Shown here: positions 51,650 to 61,392 of the stretch, in pieces
Numbering within the stretch: position 1 is the first letter of the stretch
How the letters are laid out: every line of letters begins with the position of its first letter
Origin: Pectobacterium carotovorum
Lineage (GTDB): Bacteria > Pseudomonadota > Gammaproteobacteria > Enterobacterales > Enterobacteriaceae
NCBI GenBank assembly: GCA_016415585.1
Contig: CP066552.1
Location: forward strand, 4,278,001 to 4,342,000
Length of the DNA: 64,000 nt
Reading direction: 5' to 3'
Notes under the pieces: generated by a model
Database searches by the model: none
Told to the model about the DNA's origin: nothing
What the model saw: the letters and a program-made list of their open reading frames with translations, nothing else
Made by a program: the position numbers and the translations under genes

Positions 51650-53626
51650 TTAGGCGGTCTGTTTTATCAAGACGCCTACCGCCTGCGCTTGTCCGTGCCA
51701 AATTCCACCCTCAGGCGGATTCGTCTCATCAAACGGCGGTGAAACCTGCCAGTGGCCTTCTGGCAAAATGAACGCACCGGCATGCAGGCTGGCGTTAAAC
51801 AACACGAGCCAACGACCGGAAAGTAAAATCTGTAGCTGATGCTCCCCCTGCTCCCACTGTTGCGGCGTCAAAGGCTGTCCTTCTCGGTTCAACCACTGCA
51901 CCGCACCATCCCCTTCTTGCCACCACGTTTCCTGCTGTAATGCCGGAATCGTGCGGCGTAACTGGATCAATCCGGCGACAAATTCGCGCAGTGCGCTATT
52001 CGCGTTTTCCCAGTGTAGCCAGGTCAATTCGTTATCCTGACAGTAGGCGTTGTTGTTGCCCTGCTGGCTGTGTCCCAGTTCATCACCTGCCAGCAGCATT
52101 GGCGTTCCCTGCGACAGAATCAGCGTCGTCAGCAGCGCCTTCTGGCTGGCCAGTCGGCGTTGAAGGATGTCGTCGTCCGCTTCCAGTCCTTCCGTGCCGT
52201 GGTTATTGCTGAAATTGCTGCCTGTGCCGTCACGGTTGCCCTCGCCGTTGGCATCGTTGTGCTTGTGGTTGAAACTCACCAGATCGCGCAGCGTAAAGCC
52301 GTCATGGGCGGTCAGTTTATTGATAGAGGCGTAAGGTAGGCGGTCGCGCTGCTGGAAGATGTCGCTGGAGGCGGCAAAGCGGCGGGCAAATGCGCCGAGA
52401 GAAATATCACCATGCAGCCAAAAGCGGCGCATGTCGTCACGGTAGCGGTCACTCCACTCGGCAAACGGTGTTGGGAACTGACCGAGCTGATAACCGCCAT
52501 GCCCGATGTCCCACGGTTCGGCGATCAGCTTGCAGCCCTGCAAGCGGCTATCATTTTTCATGGCGGACAGCAGCGGCGCGGCGGCGGTAAAATCCGGGGT
52601 ACGCCCCAGCACCGTTGCCAGATCGAAGCGGAAACCGTCAACGTGGCACACCTCGCGCCAGAAGCGCAGGCAGTCCATCACCCAATCAATTACCGCCGGA
52701 TGATTCAGGCGCAGCACATTGCCGCAGCCGGTCCAGTTATGGTATTCGCCGTTGTCACCCAGCCAGTAATAACTGCGGTTGTCGATGCCGCGCTGGCACA
52801 GCGTAGGCCCTTCGACGTCCAGCTCGGCGCTGTGGTTGAACACCACATCCAGAATGACTTCGATACCCGCGTGATGCAGCGCTTTCACCGCATCCCGAAA
52901 TTCATTCAGCGCGTCGTCACCCGCCGCCAGGCTGTTATCGACGGCAAACGGCAGCAGCACGTTATAGCCCCAGTAGTTACGCAGCCCCAACTGTTGAAGT
53001 CGGGGTTCATCGGCATGCTGCTGCACCGGGAGCAACTCCAGCGCCGTCACGCCCAGCGACGTCAGATAGTCAATCATCACCGGATGGCCTAACGCCGCAT
53101 AGCTACCGCGAATGTCTTCGGGAATATCAGGGTGCAACTGCGTCAGCCCGCGAACGTGCGCCTCATAGATCACCGTCTGATTCCAGGGCGTTTGCGGATG
53201 CTGGTCATCCTGCCAGTCGTAATCCTCAGCCGTAACCACGCACTTCGCCATGATGGCAGCGCTATCGCGCTCATCTCGTTGGTCAATCCCGCCTTGCAGG
53301 CAAGCGTCATCCACCACCCAGCCATCAAGCTGACGTGCGCACGGATCCAACAGCAGCTTATGCGGATTGAAACGCAAACCCAGAGAAGGCTCGAACGGCC
53401 CATCGACTCGGAAACCGTAGCGTAGCCCCGGCTGCGCATCGGGGAGATAGCCATGCCAGATATCGCCGCTGCGTGCCGTCAGCTCAATACGCTGTTCCTG
53501 CTGACGTTCATCAAACACGCACAGCTCGACCCGCTCAGCATCCGCCGAAAACAGGGCGAAATTCACGCCCTGCCCATCAAAACTGGCCCCCAGCGGCGTC
53601 GGCTTGCCCGTCTGCAATTCCGCCAT
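51650..53626 (-). CDS. glgX: Glycogen debranching enzyme
   Basis: GlgX hydrolyses alpha-1,6 branches left after GlgP action. The 658-residue GH13 enzyme has an N-terminal CBM48 domain (about 10-110). Catalytic motifs are D-V-V-F-N-H, G-F-R-F-D-L-A (nucleophile Asp), I-A-E-P-W-D-I-G (acid Glu) and T-A-H-D-G-F-T (third Asp). Its ATG directly follows the glgB stop, with AGGAGG inside glgB, so the two are coupled. Confidence 0.97.
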   Translation of the reverse strand: MAELQTGKPTPLGASFDGQGVNFALFSADAERVELCVFDERQQEQRIELTARSGDIWHGYLPDAQPGLRYGFRVDGPFEPSLGLRFNPHKLLLDPCARQLDGWVVDDACLQGGIDQRDERDSAAIMAKCVVTAEDYDWQDDQHPQTPWNQTVIYEAHVRGLTQLHPDIPEDIRGSYAALGHPVMIDYLTSLGVTALELLPVQQHADEPRLQQLGLRNYWGYNVLLPFAVDNSLAAGDDALNEFRDAVKALHHAGIEVILDVVFNHSAELDVEGPTLCQRGIDNRSYYWLGDNGEYHNWTGCGNVLRLNHPAVIDWVMDCLRFWREVCHVDGFRFDLATVLGRTPDFTAAAPLLSAMKNDSRLQGCKLIAEPWDIGHGGYQLGQFPTPFAEWSDRYRDDMRRFWLHGDISLGAFARRFAASSDIFQQRDRLPYASINKLTAHDGFTLRDLVSFNHKHNDANGEGNRDGTGSNFSNNHGTEGLEADDDILQRRLASQKALLTTLILSQGTPMLLAGDELGHSQQGNNNAYCQDNELTWLHWENANSALREFVAGLIQLRRTIPALQQETWWQEGDGAVQWLNREGQPLTPQQWEQGEHQLQILLSGRWLVLFNASLHAGAFILPEGHWQVSPPFDETNPPEGGIWHGQAQAVGVLIKQTA

Positions 53627-55804
53627 TTACGCCTCCTTCACCAAGTACAGCGTGGCAAGCGGCGGAATGGTCAGCACCAGAGAATGCTGGCGCTGGTGGC
53701 TGGCGTGCTCTTCGCTGTAAATCGTCCCGACATTGCCCACATCGCTACCGTTGTAGTGGACAGAATCTGTGTTGATCGCTTCTCGCCAGCCGCCAGGCTG
53801 GTTGATGCCAATCCGGTATCCATAGCGCGGAACCGGCGTAAAGTTGCTGACGACCAGCACTTCATTGCCTTGCTCATCACGCCGGACAAAGGCAAAGACC
53901 GAGTTTTCCCGGTCGTCCACCACCAGCCACTCAAAGCCCTGCGGCTGAAAATCCAGCTGATACAGCGACGGCTGCTGGCGATAGTAGTGGTTGAGATCGC
54001 GCACCAGTGTCTGCACGCCACGGTGCCAGCCTTCCGGTTCATCCAACAGATGCCAGTCCAGACTGGCATCGTGGTTCCACTCACGCCCTTGCGCAAATTC
54101 GCCGCCCATAAACAGCAGCTTCTTGCCGGGATACGCCCACATAAAGCCGTAATAAGCACGTAAATTGGCAAACTTCTGCCAGACATCGCCGGGCATGCGA
54201 TCCAGCAGCGAGTGCTTGCCGTGCACCACTTCATCGTGAGACAGCGGCAGCACGAAGTTCTCGCTATAGGCGTACAACATGCCGAATGTCAGCAAATCGT
54301 GATGGTATTTGCGGTGAACCGGATCGAGTTGCATGTAGGCCAGCGTGTCGTGCATCCAGCCCATGTTCCACTTGTAGTGAAACCCTAAGCCGTTGCAGTC
54401 CGGCGGCAGCGTGACGCCCGGATAATCGGTGGACTCTTCAGCAAGCGTGATCGCCGCCGGTGCGGCATGACCCAGCATGTGGTTGGTGTAGCGCAGAAAC
54501 GCGATAGCTTCGAGATTCTCTTTACCACCATAATGGTTCGGCACCCATTCGCCTTCGCTACGACTGTAGTCGCGGTAAATCATGGACGCCACGGCGTCTA
54601 CCCGCAGCCCATCGATGCCATAGCGCTCCATCCAGAACAGCGTATTACCCGCCAGATAGTTACGCACCTCATGGCGGCCATAGTTATAAATCAGCGTGTT
54701 CCAGTCCTGATGATAGCCTTCGCGCGGATCGGCGTATTCATACAGCGCGGTGCCGTCAAACTGTGCCAAACCGTATTCGTCGCCGGGAAAATGCCCCGGC
54801 ACCCAGTCCAGCAGGACGTTGATGCCCGCGTCATGGAGCGCATCAACAAAGGCTCTGAACTCCGACGCCGTGCCGAAACGGCGGGTTGGCGCATACAGCC
54901 CCAGCGGTTGATAACCCCAGCTGCCATCGAACGGATGTTCGTTAATCGGCATCAGCTCAACGTGTGTGAAGCCCATGTACTGAACATAATCAATCAGCTG
55001 ATTCGCCAATTCCTGATAGCTCAGCCAGAAATTGTTATCCGTATGCCGCCGCCAGGAACCCAGGTGAACTTCATAAATGGAGATCGGTGAACGCAGCCCA
55101 TTCGCCTCACGCCGGGCGTCGCTGGTCGGGACTTTCTCAGGCAGCGGTGTAATCAGCGACGCGGTATCCGGGCGCATCTGCGCTTCAAACGCATACGGAT
55201 CGGCCTTCAGTCGGACGCTGCCGTGGCTGTCGATCATTTCATATTTGTAGAGCTGTCCCGCTTTCACATCGGGCAGAAACAGTTCCCAAATGCCGTTTTC
55301 CTGTCGCAACCGCATCGGGTGACGTCGACCGTCCCAGAAGTTGAACTGCCCCACCACTGAAACGCGCTGCGCATTCGGTGCCCAGACGGCAAAGCGCGTG
55401 CCTTCGACCCCGTCCAGCGTTTCCAGATGTGCGCCCAGTCGCTCGTAAGGGCGCAGGTGGGTGCCTTCAGCCAAAAGCCAAATATCCATATCCTGCAACA
55501 GCGGGCCAAAACGGTAAGGATCTTCAATGACCCAGGTTTCTTCACCCCAGGTCACGGCTAATTGATAGTGAAAAGCCTGCTTCCGACGTGGCACCAGGCC
55601 ACAAAAAAAACCGCGTTCGTCTACACGATCCAGCTCGACGATTTTTCGTCCATTGCTGGCATCCACAACCCAGACTGCCTGCGCATCTGGCAGCAGTGCC
55701 CGAACTTCAAGACCTTTGGAGGAATGATGCATACCTAACAGCGAAAATGGGTCGGCATAGTGCCCAGAAATAAGTGAATTAATCGCCTCAGAAAACGCTG
55801 ACAT
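53627..55804 (-). CDS. glgB: 1,4-alpha-glucan branching enzyme
   Basis: GlgB makes alpha-1,6 branches in glycogen. The 725-residue protein has N-terminal CBM48 domains, then a GH13 barrel with [17 protein letters not shown] (nucleophile), A-E-E-S-T-D (acid) and [11 protein letters not shown]. The ATG at 55804 has AGAGGA eight bases upstream and gives M-S-A-F; in-frame ATGs at 55813 and 55828 are alternatives. It is the first gene of the operon. Confidence 0.96.
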   Translation of the reverse strand: MSAFSEAINSLISGHYADPFSLLGMHHSSKGLEVRALLPDAQAVWVVDASNGRKIVELDRVDERGFFCGLVPRRKQAFHYQLAVTWGEETWVIEDPYRFGPLLQDMDIWLLAEGTHLRPYERLGAHLETLDGVEGTRFAVWAPNAQRVSVVGQFNFWDGRRHPMRLRQENGIWELFLPDVKAGQLYKYEMIDSHGSVRLKADPYAFEAQMRPDTASLITPLPEKVPTSDARREANGLRSPISIYEVHLGSWRRHTDNNFWLSYQELANQLIDYVQYMGFTHVELMPINEHPFDGSWGYQPLGLYAPTRRFGTASEFRAFVDALHDAGINVLLDWVPGHFPGDEYGLAQFDGTALYEYADPREGYHQDWNTLIYNYGRHEVRNYLAGNTLFWMERYGIDGLRVDAVASMIYRDYSRSEGEWVPNHYGGKENLEAIAFLRYTNHMLGHAAPAAITLAEESTDYPGVTLPPDCNGLGFHYKWNMGWMHDTLAYMQLDPVHRKYHHDLLTFGMLYAYSENFVLPLSHDEVVHGKHSLLDRMPGDVWQKFANLRAYYGFMWAYPGKKLLFMGGEFAQGREWNHDASLDWHLLDEPEGWHRGVQTLVRDLNHYYRQQPSLYQLDFQPQGFEWLVVDDRENSVFAFVRRDEQGNEVLVVSNFTPVPRYGYRIGINQPGGWREAINTDSVHYNGSDVGNVGTIYSEEHASHQRQHSLVLTIPPLATLYLVKEA

Positions 55805-56176
55805 GGTATCCATCCTCTGATTAACCATTTGAATTAAATAAATAAGTAATATAAAAAGCGCATTACGTTGCGTTTATATTCCCCCGTTACTTATTTTTAA
55901 CAAAAAACCAATAAAAATAACGGGTTATTAGCTTGCTAATGAATAACAGCGACGTGTAAAAATAATGAATACTATGAAAGAGTTCTTGAACCACGCCCCC
56001 TAATTCAGCGTAGTCAAAGAACGGAGAAATATCAGAGAACTGATGAAATTTTTCCGTTTATATTTATATGAATAAGTGATGACACGGGATAATTAGCATC
56101 TTTTGTTTAAAGATCGATTCGTCCGCTAGCAAAAAGCAGTACAATTTGGCGGATTGCGTATGATGAGACCCCGTCC
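55805..56176. promoter_or_regulatory. Divergent region between glgB and the BtsS-type kinase
   Basis: About 370 bases, AT-rich, without a gene. It holds the glg operon promoter on the minus strand and the kinase promoter on the plus strand. A small palindrome TTAGC-TT-GCTAA lies near 55927-55938. No specific regulator site is assigned. Confidence 0.45.
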
Positions 56177-57895
56177 ATGGTTAGCCAGATTGATCTGATT
56201 CTTTCCCTTTTACAGCAGATGTGTGTGTATCTGGTTATCGCTTATTTGCTCAGTAAAACACCGCTTTTTATCCCGCTGATGCAGGTCACCATCCGCCTGC
56301 CGCACAAGTTGGTCTGCTATCTGGTTTTTTCCGTGTTTTGCATTATGGGAACCTATTTCGGCCTGCATATAGACGATTCTATTGCCAATACCCGCGCGAC
56401 GGGCGCCGTGCTCGGCGGCATGCTGGGCGGCCCTTCCGTCGGTTTTCTCGTCGGATTAACGGGCGGATTACACCGTTATTCGATGGGCGGAATGACCGCG
56501 CTGGCCTGTATGCTGTCGACGATTGCCGAAGGCTTGCTCGGTGGGCTGTTACACCGCTATCTGGCACGCCGCAACCGTATCGATTTGCTGTTTCAGCCCC
56601 TCGTCGTCGGTCTGACCGCGCTGGTTGCGGAGATACTACAAATGGCGATTATCCTGCTGGTCGCCCGTCCGTTTGATAATGCGGTTGAACTGGTTCGAGA
56701 TATCGCCTTACCGATGATGATCACCAACACCATCGGTGCTGCCATGTTCATGCGCATCCTGCTCGACAGACGCGCCATTTTTGAAAAATACACCTCCGCG
56801 TTTTCCGCCAAGGCGCTGCAAATCGCCGCCCGCGCCGAAGGGGCGCTGCGTCAGGGATTTAACCCGCAAAACAGTATGCGCGTTGCCCGTATTTTATATG
56901 AAGAGTTAGGTGTGGGTGCCGTAGCCATTACCGATCGTGACAAGCTGCTGGCCTTCATCGGACTGGGCGACGACCACCACAACGTCGGCGCGCCTATCAC
57001 GTCATCACACACCCGTCGGGCGATAGATAACAATCAGGTGGTGTACGCCGACGGCAACGAGGTGTCTTATACCTGTTCGGTTTCATCACACTGCAAACTC
57101 GGTTCCACGCTGGTGATCCCGCTGCGGGGCGAAGATCAGCGCGTTGTCGGCACGATCAAGCTTTATGAGCCCAAGAATAAGCTATTTTCCAGCATTAACC
57201 GCACGCTAGGGGAAGGGATCGCCCACCTGCTTTCCGCACAGATTCTGACGGGCCGTTTTGAACAGCAGAAACAGCTGCTGGCCCAGTCGGAAATCAAGCT
57301 GCTACACGCGCAGGTCAACCCGCATTTTCTGTTTAACGCACTGAATACGCTGTCCGCGGTGATACGACGCGATCCTGCTCACGCTCGCCAGCTGGTGCTG
57401 TCCCTATCGACGTTTTTCCGTAAAAACCTCAAGCGCAGCAACGATGAAGTGTCGCTTAATGACGAGCTGGAGCACGTTAACGCCTACCTCGAAATCGAAA
57501 AGGCGCGCTTTGCCGATCACCTGACCGTAGACATTTCGCTGCCGGAAGCGCTGCGTGAGGCGCGATTACCCGCGTTTTCCCTGCAACCGATTGTCGAAAA
57601 TGCGATTAAGCACGGTATCTCGCAGATGATTGAAAACGGGCACATCCACATCAGCGGACACCTGCACGCCAACACGCTGGAACTGTCCGTAGAAGATAAC
57701 GCTGGCACCTATCAGCCCCGCAGCGGCGGCGATGGGCTAGGTATGAATCTGGTCGACCGCCGCATCAAAGCACGCTACGGCAACCGCTATGGCATCACGG
57801 TAGTCAGCGAAGCGGATAAATTCACCCGCGTAGAAGTTCGCGTCCCACTGATCTCACCCCGTCAGGCATTGGAACAGTTGGATAGCGTGGCGTAA
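56177..57895 (+). CDS. btsS: BtsS-type (LytS family) pyruvate sensor histidine kinase
   Basis: The 572-residue inner-membrane kinase matches E. coli BtsS (YehU, 561 aa), the high-affinity pyruvate sensor. It has a 5TM_5TMR_LYT membrane domain (about 1-205, with L-L-Q-Q-M-C-V-Y-L-V and G-G-L-H-R-Y-S-M-G-G-M-T-A-L), then a GAF-like domain, and a His_kinase domain with phospho-acceptor in N-P-H-F-L-F-N-A-L-N. A GHKL ATPase (I-V-E-N-A-I-K-H-G) completes it. In E. coli the response-regulator gene btsR follows directly. Here a terminator follows and no response regulator is in the window. The start has no strong ribosome site. Confidence 0.9.
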   Translation: MVSQIDLILSLLQQMCVYLVIAYLLSKTPLFIPLMQVTIRLPHKLVCYLVFSVFCIMGTYFGLHIDDSIANTRATGAVLGGMLGGPSVGFLVGLTGGLHRYSMGGMTALACMLSTIAEGLLGGLLHRYLARRNRIDLLFQPLVVGLTALVAEILQMAIILLVARPFDNAVELVRDIALPMMITNTIGAAMFMRILLDRRAIFEKYTSAFSAKALQIAARAEGALRQGFNPQNSMRVARILYEELGVGAVAITDRDKLLAFIGLGDDHHNVGAPITSSHTRRAIDNNQVVYADGNEVSYTCSVSSHCKLGSTLVIPLRGEDQRVVGTIKLYEPKNKLFSSINRTLGEGIAHLLSAQILTGRFEQQKQLLAQSEIKLLHAQVNPHFLFNALNTLSAVIRRDPAHARQLVLSLSTFFRKNLKRSNDEVSLNDELEHVNAYLEIEKARFADHLTVDISLPEALREARLPAFSLQPIVENAIKHGISQMIENGHIHISGHLHANTLELSVEDNAGTYQPRSGGDGLGMNLVDRRIKARYGNRYGITVVSEADKFTRVEVRVPLISPRQALEQLDSVA

Positions 57896-57935
57896 ACGCA
57901 CAATCAGAGACGATCTCTCCTTACCTGCCATCCTT

Positions 57936-57975
57936 ATAGATAATGCAATAATATTTGCATTATCTATTTTATTTT
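57936..57975 (+). terminator. Strong hairpin terminator after btsS
   Basis: ATAGATAATGCAA and its exact complement form a 13-bp stem around a six-base loop, followed by TTTTATTTT. It is 41 bases after the btsS stop and marks the boundary to AT-rich DNA. Confidence 0.88.
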
Positions 57976-58147
57976 AAATATAGCCTAACGTGTGCTAACA
58001 AGGCTTATTTTTACATCTATGTAGAAAAATCTCAGTTGAAGAGAGAAGTCTACGTCGGAAAGATCAGCGTTTACTTATAGGTATTCGGGGCGCTTTAATA
58101 TAAAAAAATGAGATGATTATCAAGAAAGTAATTTTTTTGCTGAAAAA

Positions 58148-58161
58148 TTGACATACATCAA
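58148..58161 (+). promoter_or_regulatory. FNR-like box upstream of the AT-rich island genes
   Basis: TTGACATACATCAA matches the FNR consensus TTGAT-N4-ATCAA with one mismatch. It lies 105 bases before the first island gene. A -10-like TACCAT at 58182-58187 would place the box near -41, and a second -10-like TATAAT lies at 58233-58238. This suggests activation when oxygen is low, but it is inference from consensus. Confidence 0.5.
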
Positions 58162-58265
58162 TCCCCATAAACATTCCTATCTACCATCGATAATAAAAAC
58201 TTACTGCTCACAAATTTTAGTTTCAATTAGACTATAATAATGTCTTTTATTGTGAGGAATAGGAA

Positions 58266-59156
58266 ATGCCAGATCTTGAATTAATGCCTTTAAAAAATAT
58301 TGAGTTTTATAAAACAGCAGAAAAAATTATTTTTGAAGATTATCAGTGTAACTGTAAAAAAGGCTGGAAAGATGAGGATCGTTTCATTGTGTACAAAGCG
58401 GACAAATCAGGTATCACTGAAGTTATTAACAACAACATAAATGAAAATAATTTAAATACACTGCTTGAACTATCACCACATTATCTCAGTGAGAAAATTA
58501 TCATATCAGGTGGGCACACCGTTGTGAATCTTAATGACCGATTTTCTGTAAGTCCAGAAGTTGAAAGGTCTGCAAAATTTTGTATCGATTACATCATAAA
58601 ATCTATAAAGAAGTTTAAAATAAAACCTGATTTTTTAATGGAAATTAATGATTTTTACATGGAAAAAAGTGATGGAAGTGAAATAGGTAAAGAAAATCAT
58701 TTTAGAAAAATAGCGACATCCCCCTATATTATATCAGAGAGGATCAACCGTTATATTAAAGATAGCTGTATGAAAAACAACACGGATATCACATCGTTTT
58801 ACGTTAGTGAAAAAAATATGGCGGATCGTTTTAAACGACATATAAAAAACCAAAAGAATAATGTGTTATTTAAAAAAATAAACGAAACTTTATACATGAA
58901 TGTAGGAGGAGAAGAATTCGAAGTTATAAAAAACAATAAACCAACCTGTGTAGCAGGTAATGCAGCGACATTCCGAGCGATAAGATATCGAATCTCCCCA
59001 AATAAAACTGCAGACAACTATACGTCACATATTGGTGTATTCCCTTTATGCTCAAAGCAAAACGTTCTTAACGGTTATCGTGCAGCATCAGCATTTTACG
59101 ATGACTTTGAACTTCCCTCACTATTAGTATTTTTTGGTAAATCTTGCTTTCAATAG
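58266..59156 (+). CDS. Uncharacterised 296-residue protein of the AT-rich island
   Basis: I do not recognise this family. The protein is soluble, Lys/Asn/Ile-rich, and starts at an ATG with GAGGAATAGGAA just upstream. Notable segments are a C-N-C-K-K-G-W near residue 28, I-I-S-G-G-H-T-V-V-N-L-N near 80, P-D-F-L-M-E-I-N-D-F near 118, and a C-terminal region C-V-A-G-N-A-A-T-F-R-A and S-L-L-V-F-F-G-K-S-C. There is no signal peptide or TM segment. Base composition is much more AT-rich than the flanking core genes, which implies horizontal transfer. It precedes an amino-acid-type transporter, with a hydrolase converging, so an enzyme in amino-acid-derived small-molecule metabolism is one possibility. 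Confidence 0.65.
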   Translation: MPDLELMPLKNIEFYKTAEKIIFEDYQCNCKKGWKDEDRFIVYKADKSGITEVINNNINENNLNTLLELSPHYLSEKIIISGGHTVVNLNDRFSVSPEVERSAKFCIDYIIKSIKKFKIKPDFLMEINDFYMEKSDGSEIGKENHFRKIATSPYIISERINRYIKDSCMKNNTDITSFYVSEKNMADRFKRHIKNQKNNVLFKKINETLYMNVGGEEFEVIKNNKPTCVAGNAATFRAIRYRISPNKTADNYTSHIGVFPLCSKQNVLNGYRAASAFYDDFELPSLLVFFGKSCFQ

Positions 59157-59290
59157 ACACATTTATGCCCTAAATAGCTCGAGTTGTAGGCAAACGGTGA
59201 AGCATTGCCAACGCACATACAGCTTGAAATATGACACATATGGACTGAGTTAGTTGAACATTTGCAACTAGCAACACTAGGAAGATTGAT

Positions 59291-60415
59291 ATGAGAATAT
59301 CTTACTTTTATTGGCCCGTAACTTTTTTTTCGACCGCATTTGGTGCCGGAATATTTTTTCTCCCCCAGTCTGTCGGGCCTAATATTGTTGGAACAAACTA
59401 TTTTTTATTCCTTATGATCTCTGCAGCAATCACCTCATGTTTGGCACATATTCTTTTTTTAAAATTCATCAGAGCATGCCCACAGAATGATTATCTTACC
59501 TCCACATCACTATTCATAGGAAAACATGCTGCTAGAGTTTTATGTTTGCTATTTTTGTTTTCTATGCTATTGATTGCTTTAATAAATTTCATCACTCTCG
59601 TCAATCTTATCATTGGATATTTTGAAGACTCGCTCACTAATCGATTTTTAATTTCGTGCATAATAATATATATACTTTCAATGGGTTCATTCAAATACAA
59701 CAAAGAAATAGAGAAATTAATATCAAAAATATTTTTACCCTCCGTGATTATCATTCTAATTATTTCTACTTTTTTTATAACTTCGCAGCCTAGATATACT
59801 CCCCCATCAACGATTATGGATAGTAACATAAACCTATTTTCACTTATCCCAATTGTTTTATTTATATTTAATTTTTCACCATGCATCCAGCGTTTTTCCA
59901 GAATGGATAGCCATGCGAAGAAAGATGTGAGCACAATTATTACTGGAGTAATTATTATTTTTTTATTTGTGTCTCTGACAATATTTTCTCTAAGCAAGGT
60001 GCTTTCTATCCATGATTTATTTATTATAAAAGAAAATAATAATGACGCTCTATCATATGCGGCAAAACACACCAATAACTACATTATCTGTATCGCATCT
60101 ACGCTTTTGATAGCTTGCGTAACCTCCGGTGCATATGCCGGAACATTAATGGGAATAGTAGACAGTGCTGAGTCACTAGGTTTTAAAAATAGATTTTTTG
60201 TTCTTATTGTTAATGCTATAATTTGTATCGCTGTTGGAACAATAAATCCAAGCATTATAAAAATAATCTCCAACCTGTCTGTTCCTATCATTATAGCAAC
60301 CGTATTTATCATCCCTTCAGTTTATTTTATAAAAAATGGGAGATATGTAATGAAGGCCACTGCATCTTTTGTATTATGCAGTGGAATTACCGTATTATTT
60401 TTTATTTACCCATAA
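59291..60415 (+). CDS. HAAAP-family (SdaC-like) amino acid transporter
   Basis: The 374-residue protein is highly hydrophobic with about eleven TM segments and the hydroxy/aromatic amino acid permease pattern: a first helix with F-G-A-G-I-F-F-L-P, a later F-N-F-S-P-C-I-Q-R-F-S motif and C-V-T-S-G-A-Y-A-G. SdaC-type transporters take up serine or threonine with H+. The exact substrate cannot be told. It follows the 296-residue gene after 134 bases on the same strand, and its stop lies 5 bases from that of the converging hydrolase gene. Composition is AT-rich like its neighbours. Confidence 0.82.
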   Translation: MRISYFYWPVTFFSTAFGAGIFFLPQSVGPNIVGTNYFLFLMISAAITSCLAHILFLKFIRACPQNDYLTSTSLFIGKHAARVLCLLFLFSMLLIALINFITLVNLIIGYFEDSLTNRFLISCIIIYILSMGSFKYNKEIEKLISKIFLPSVIIILIISTFFITSQPRYTPPSTIMDSNINLFSLIPIVLFIFNFSPCIQRFSRMDSHAKKDVSTIITGVIIIFLFVSLTIFSLSKVLSIHDLFIIKENNNDALSYAAKHTNNYIICIASTLLIACVTSGAYAGTLMGIVDSAESLGFKNRFFVLIVNAIICIAVGTINPSIIKIISNLSVPIIIATVFIIPSVYFIKNGRYVMKATASFVLCSGITVLFFIYP

Positions 60416-60419
60416 AAAA

Positions 60420-61220
60420 TCATGAAATTACAATCTCACTTCCGGTTGCTGGATGGCTACATTCTGGTAGCCACAATCGTCCCCAGTGACCAGTACAATG
60501 GCATCCCATAATAAAGTCTGGATTTATTATTTTCAGAAATCGCCTTATTTCCAATAATTTCATAACTGATGCACGTCTGAGATGAAAACCACCGACCAAA
60601 GCATGGATATGACGGACCCCAGTAATATTCTGGCAATGACGAACAATATTAATAATCCCTCGATGCCCACACCCCGTAATAATAACGAGACCTTTTGAAG
60701 AAAGATAGATGAGCGCACCTTCATCATCAATATAGTCAGGCACACTCTCTTCTTTTTCTAAATAACCGTAAGCGACAGGATTATCAACTTTGATTTCACC
60801 AGACCATATCAATTTTTCGCTTATTTGAAAAGGCACGCGAGTGTATTGCATAGCAAACCGAGAATAATCGTTATTGACTGATAAAGATTTTACTTTTTTT
60901 ATGTGCCCCATAAAATCAAGTGCCGCATAACGCTTACTGTTTATATTCGGATGGCAAATGATTTTCGTATTATCAAGCAACCATTTTACACCACCACAGT
61001 GATCATAATGACCATGAGACAACACAACAGCAGATAACGAATCCAATGATATCCCCATCAATTTCGCGTTGTGAAGGAAAGTGTCGTCTGGACCTGTATC
61101 AAATAAAACGGAATCGGTACCAGAGCGAAGAAGGAGGCTAAATCCTGGTCTGGTTATCAGATTATTATCAGCACCAACAGCTTTATGGTTATCAACTAAC
61201 ACGCTCATTTTTAATGTCAT
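60420..61220 (-). CDS. Metallo-beta-lactamase-fold hydrolase
   Basis: The 266-residue protein has the metal motif S-H-G-H-Y-D-H-C-G-G, a later G-C-G-H-R-G-I-I-N, a G-G-F-H-L-R and a C-terminal C-H-C-T-G-H-W-G. This is the subgroup related to 7,8-dihydropterin-6-yl-methyl-4-(beta-D-ribofuranosyl)aminobenzene 5'-phosphate synthase (MJ0301-like), whose substrates are often unknown. The ATG at 61220 is preferred; a GTG at 61241 and an ATG at 61208 are in frame. It converges on the transporter and shares the island's AT-rich composition. Confidence 0.85.
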   Translation of the reverse strand: MTLKMSVLVDNHKAVGADNNLITRPGFSLLLRSGTDSVLFDTGPDDTFLHNAKLMGISLDSLSAVVLSHGHYDHCGGVKWLLDNTKIICHPNINSKRYAALDFMGHIKKVKSLSVNNDYSRFAMQYTRVPFQISEKLIWSGEIKVDNPVAYGYLEKEESVPDYIDDEGALIYLSSKGLVIITGCGHRGIINIVRHCQNITGVRHIHALVGGFHLRRASVMKLLEIRRFLKIINPDFIMGCHCTGHWGRLWLPECSHPATGSEIVIS

Positions 61221-61353
61221 ATACAGGGAATCCCATTCCACTATAGTTCAATGCATTATGAGCGCGGACTGGGCAACTGTCGCTAACTAATCTAACAGAC
61301 GGTTGACGCTTTGCGGCATTCATGTAACACGTATGACGTTCATCAAGATATGA

Positions 61354-61375
61354 CGCAACACCAACCGATGTTGCG
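61354..61375 (-). terminator. Weak hairpin after asd
   Basis: CGCAACA and TGTTGCG form a 7-bp stem with an 8-base loop just after the asd stop on the minus strand. There is no T-run, so it is only a candidate terminator. The rest of the 61242-61392 gap holds no gene. Confidence 0.4.
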
Positions 61376-61392
61376 CCAGAAAAGCAGCAGGA

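Noticed and set aside
53453..54163. 236-codon plus-strand frame opposite glgX/glgB
   Set aside because: It spans the junction of two genuine overlapping genes on the other strand, as expected of a GC-rich shadow frame.
58266..61220. Prophage or transposon origin of the AT-rich island
   Set aside because: No integrase, transposase, tRNA gene or flanking direct repeat was seen. Composition alone supports horizontal transfer, not a specific element.
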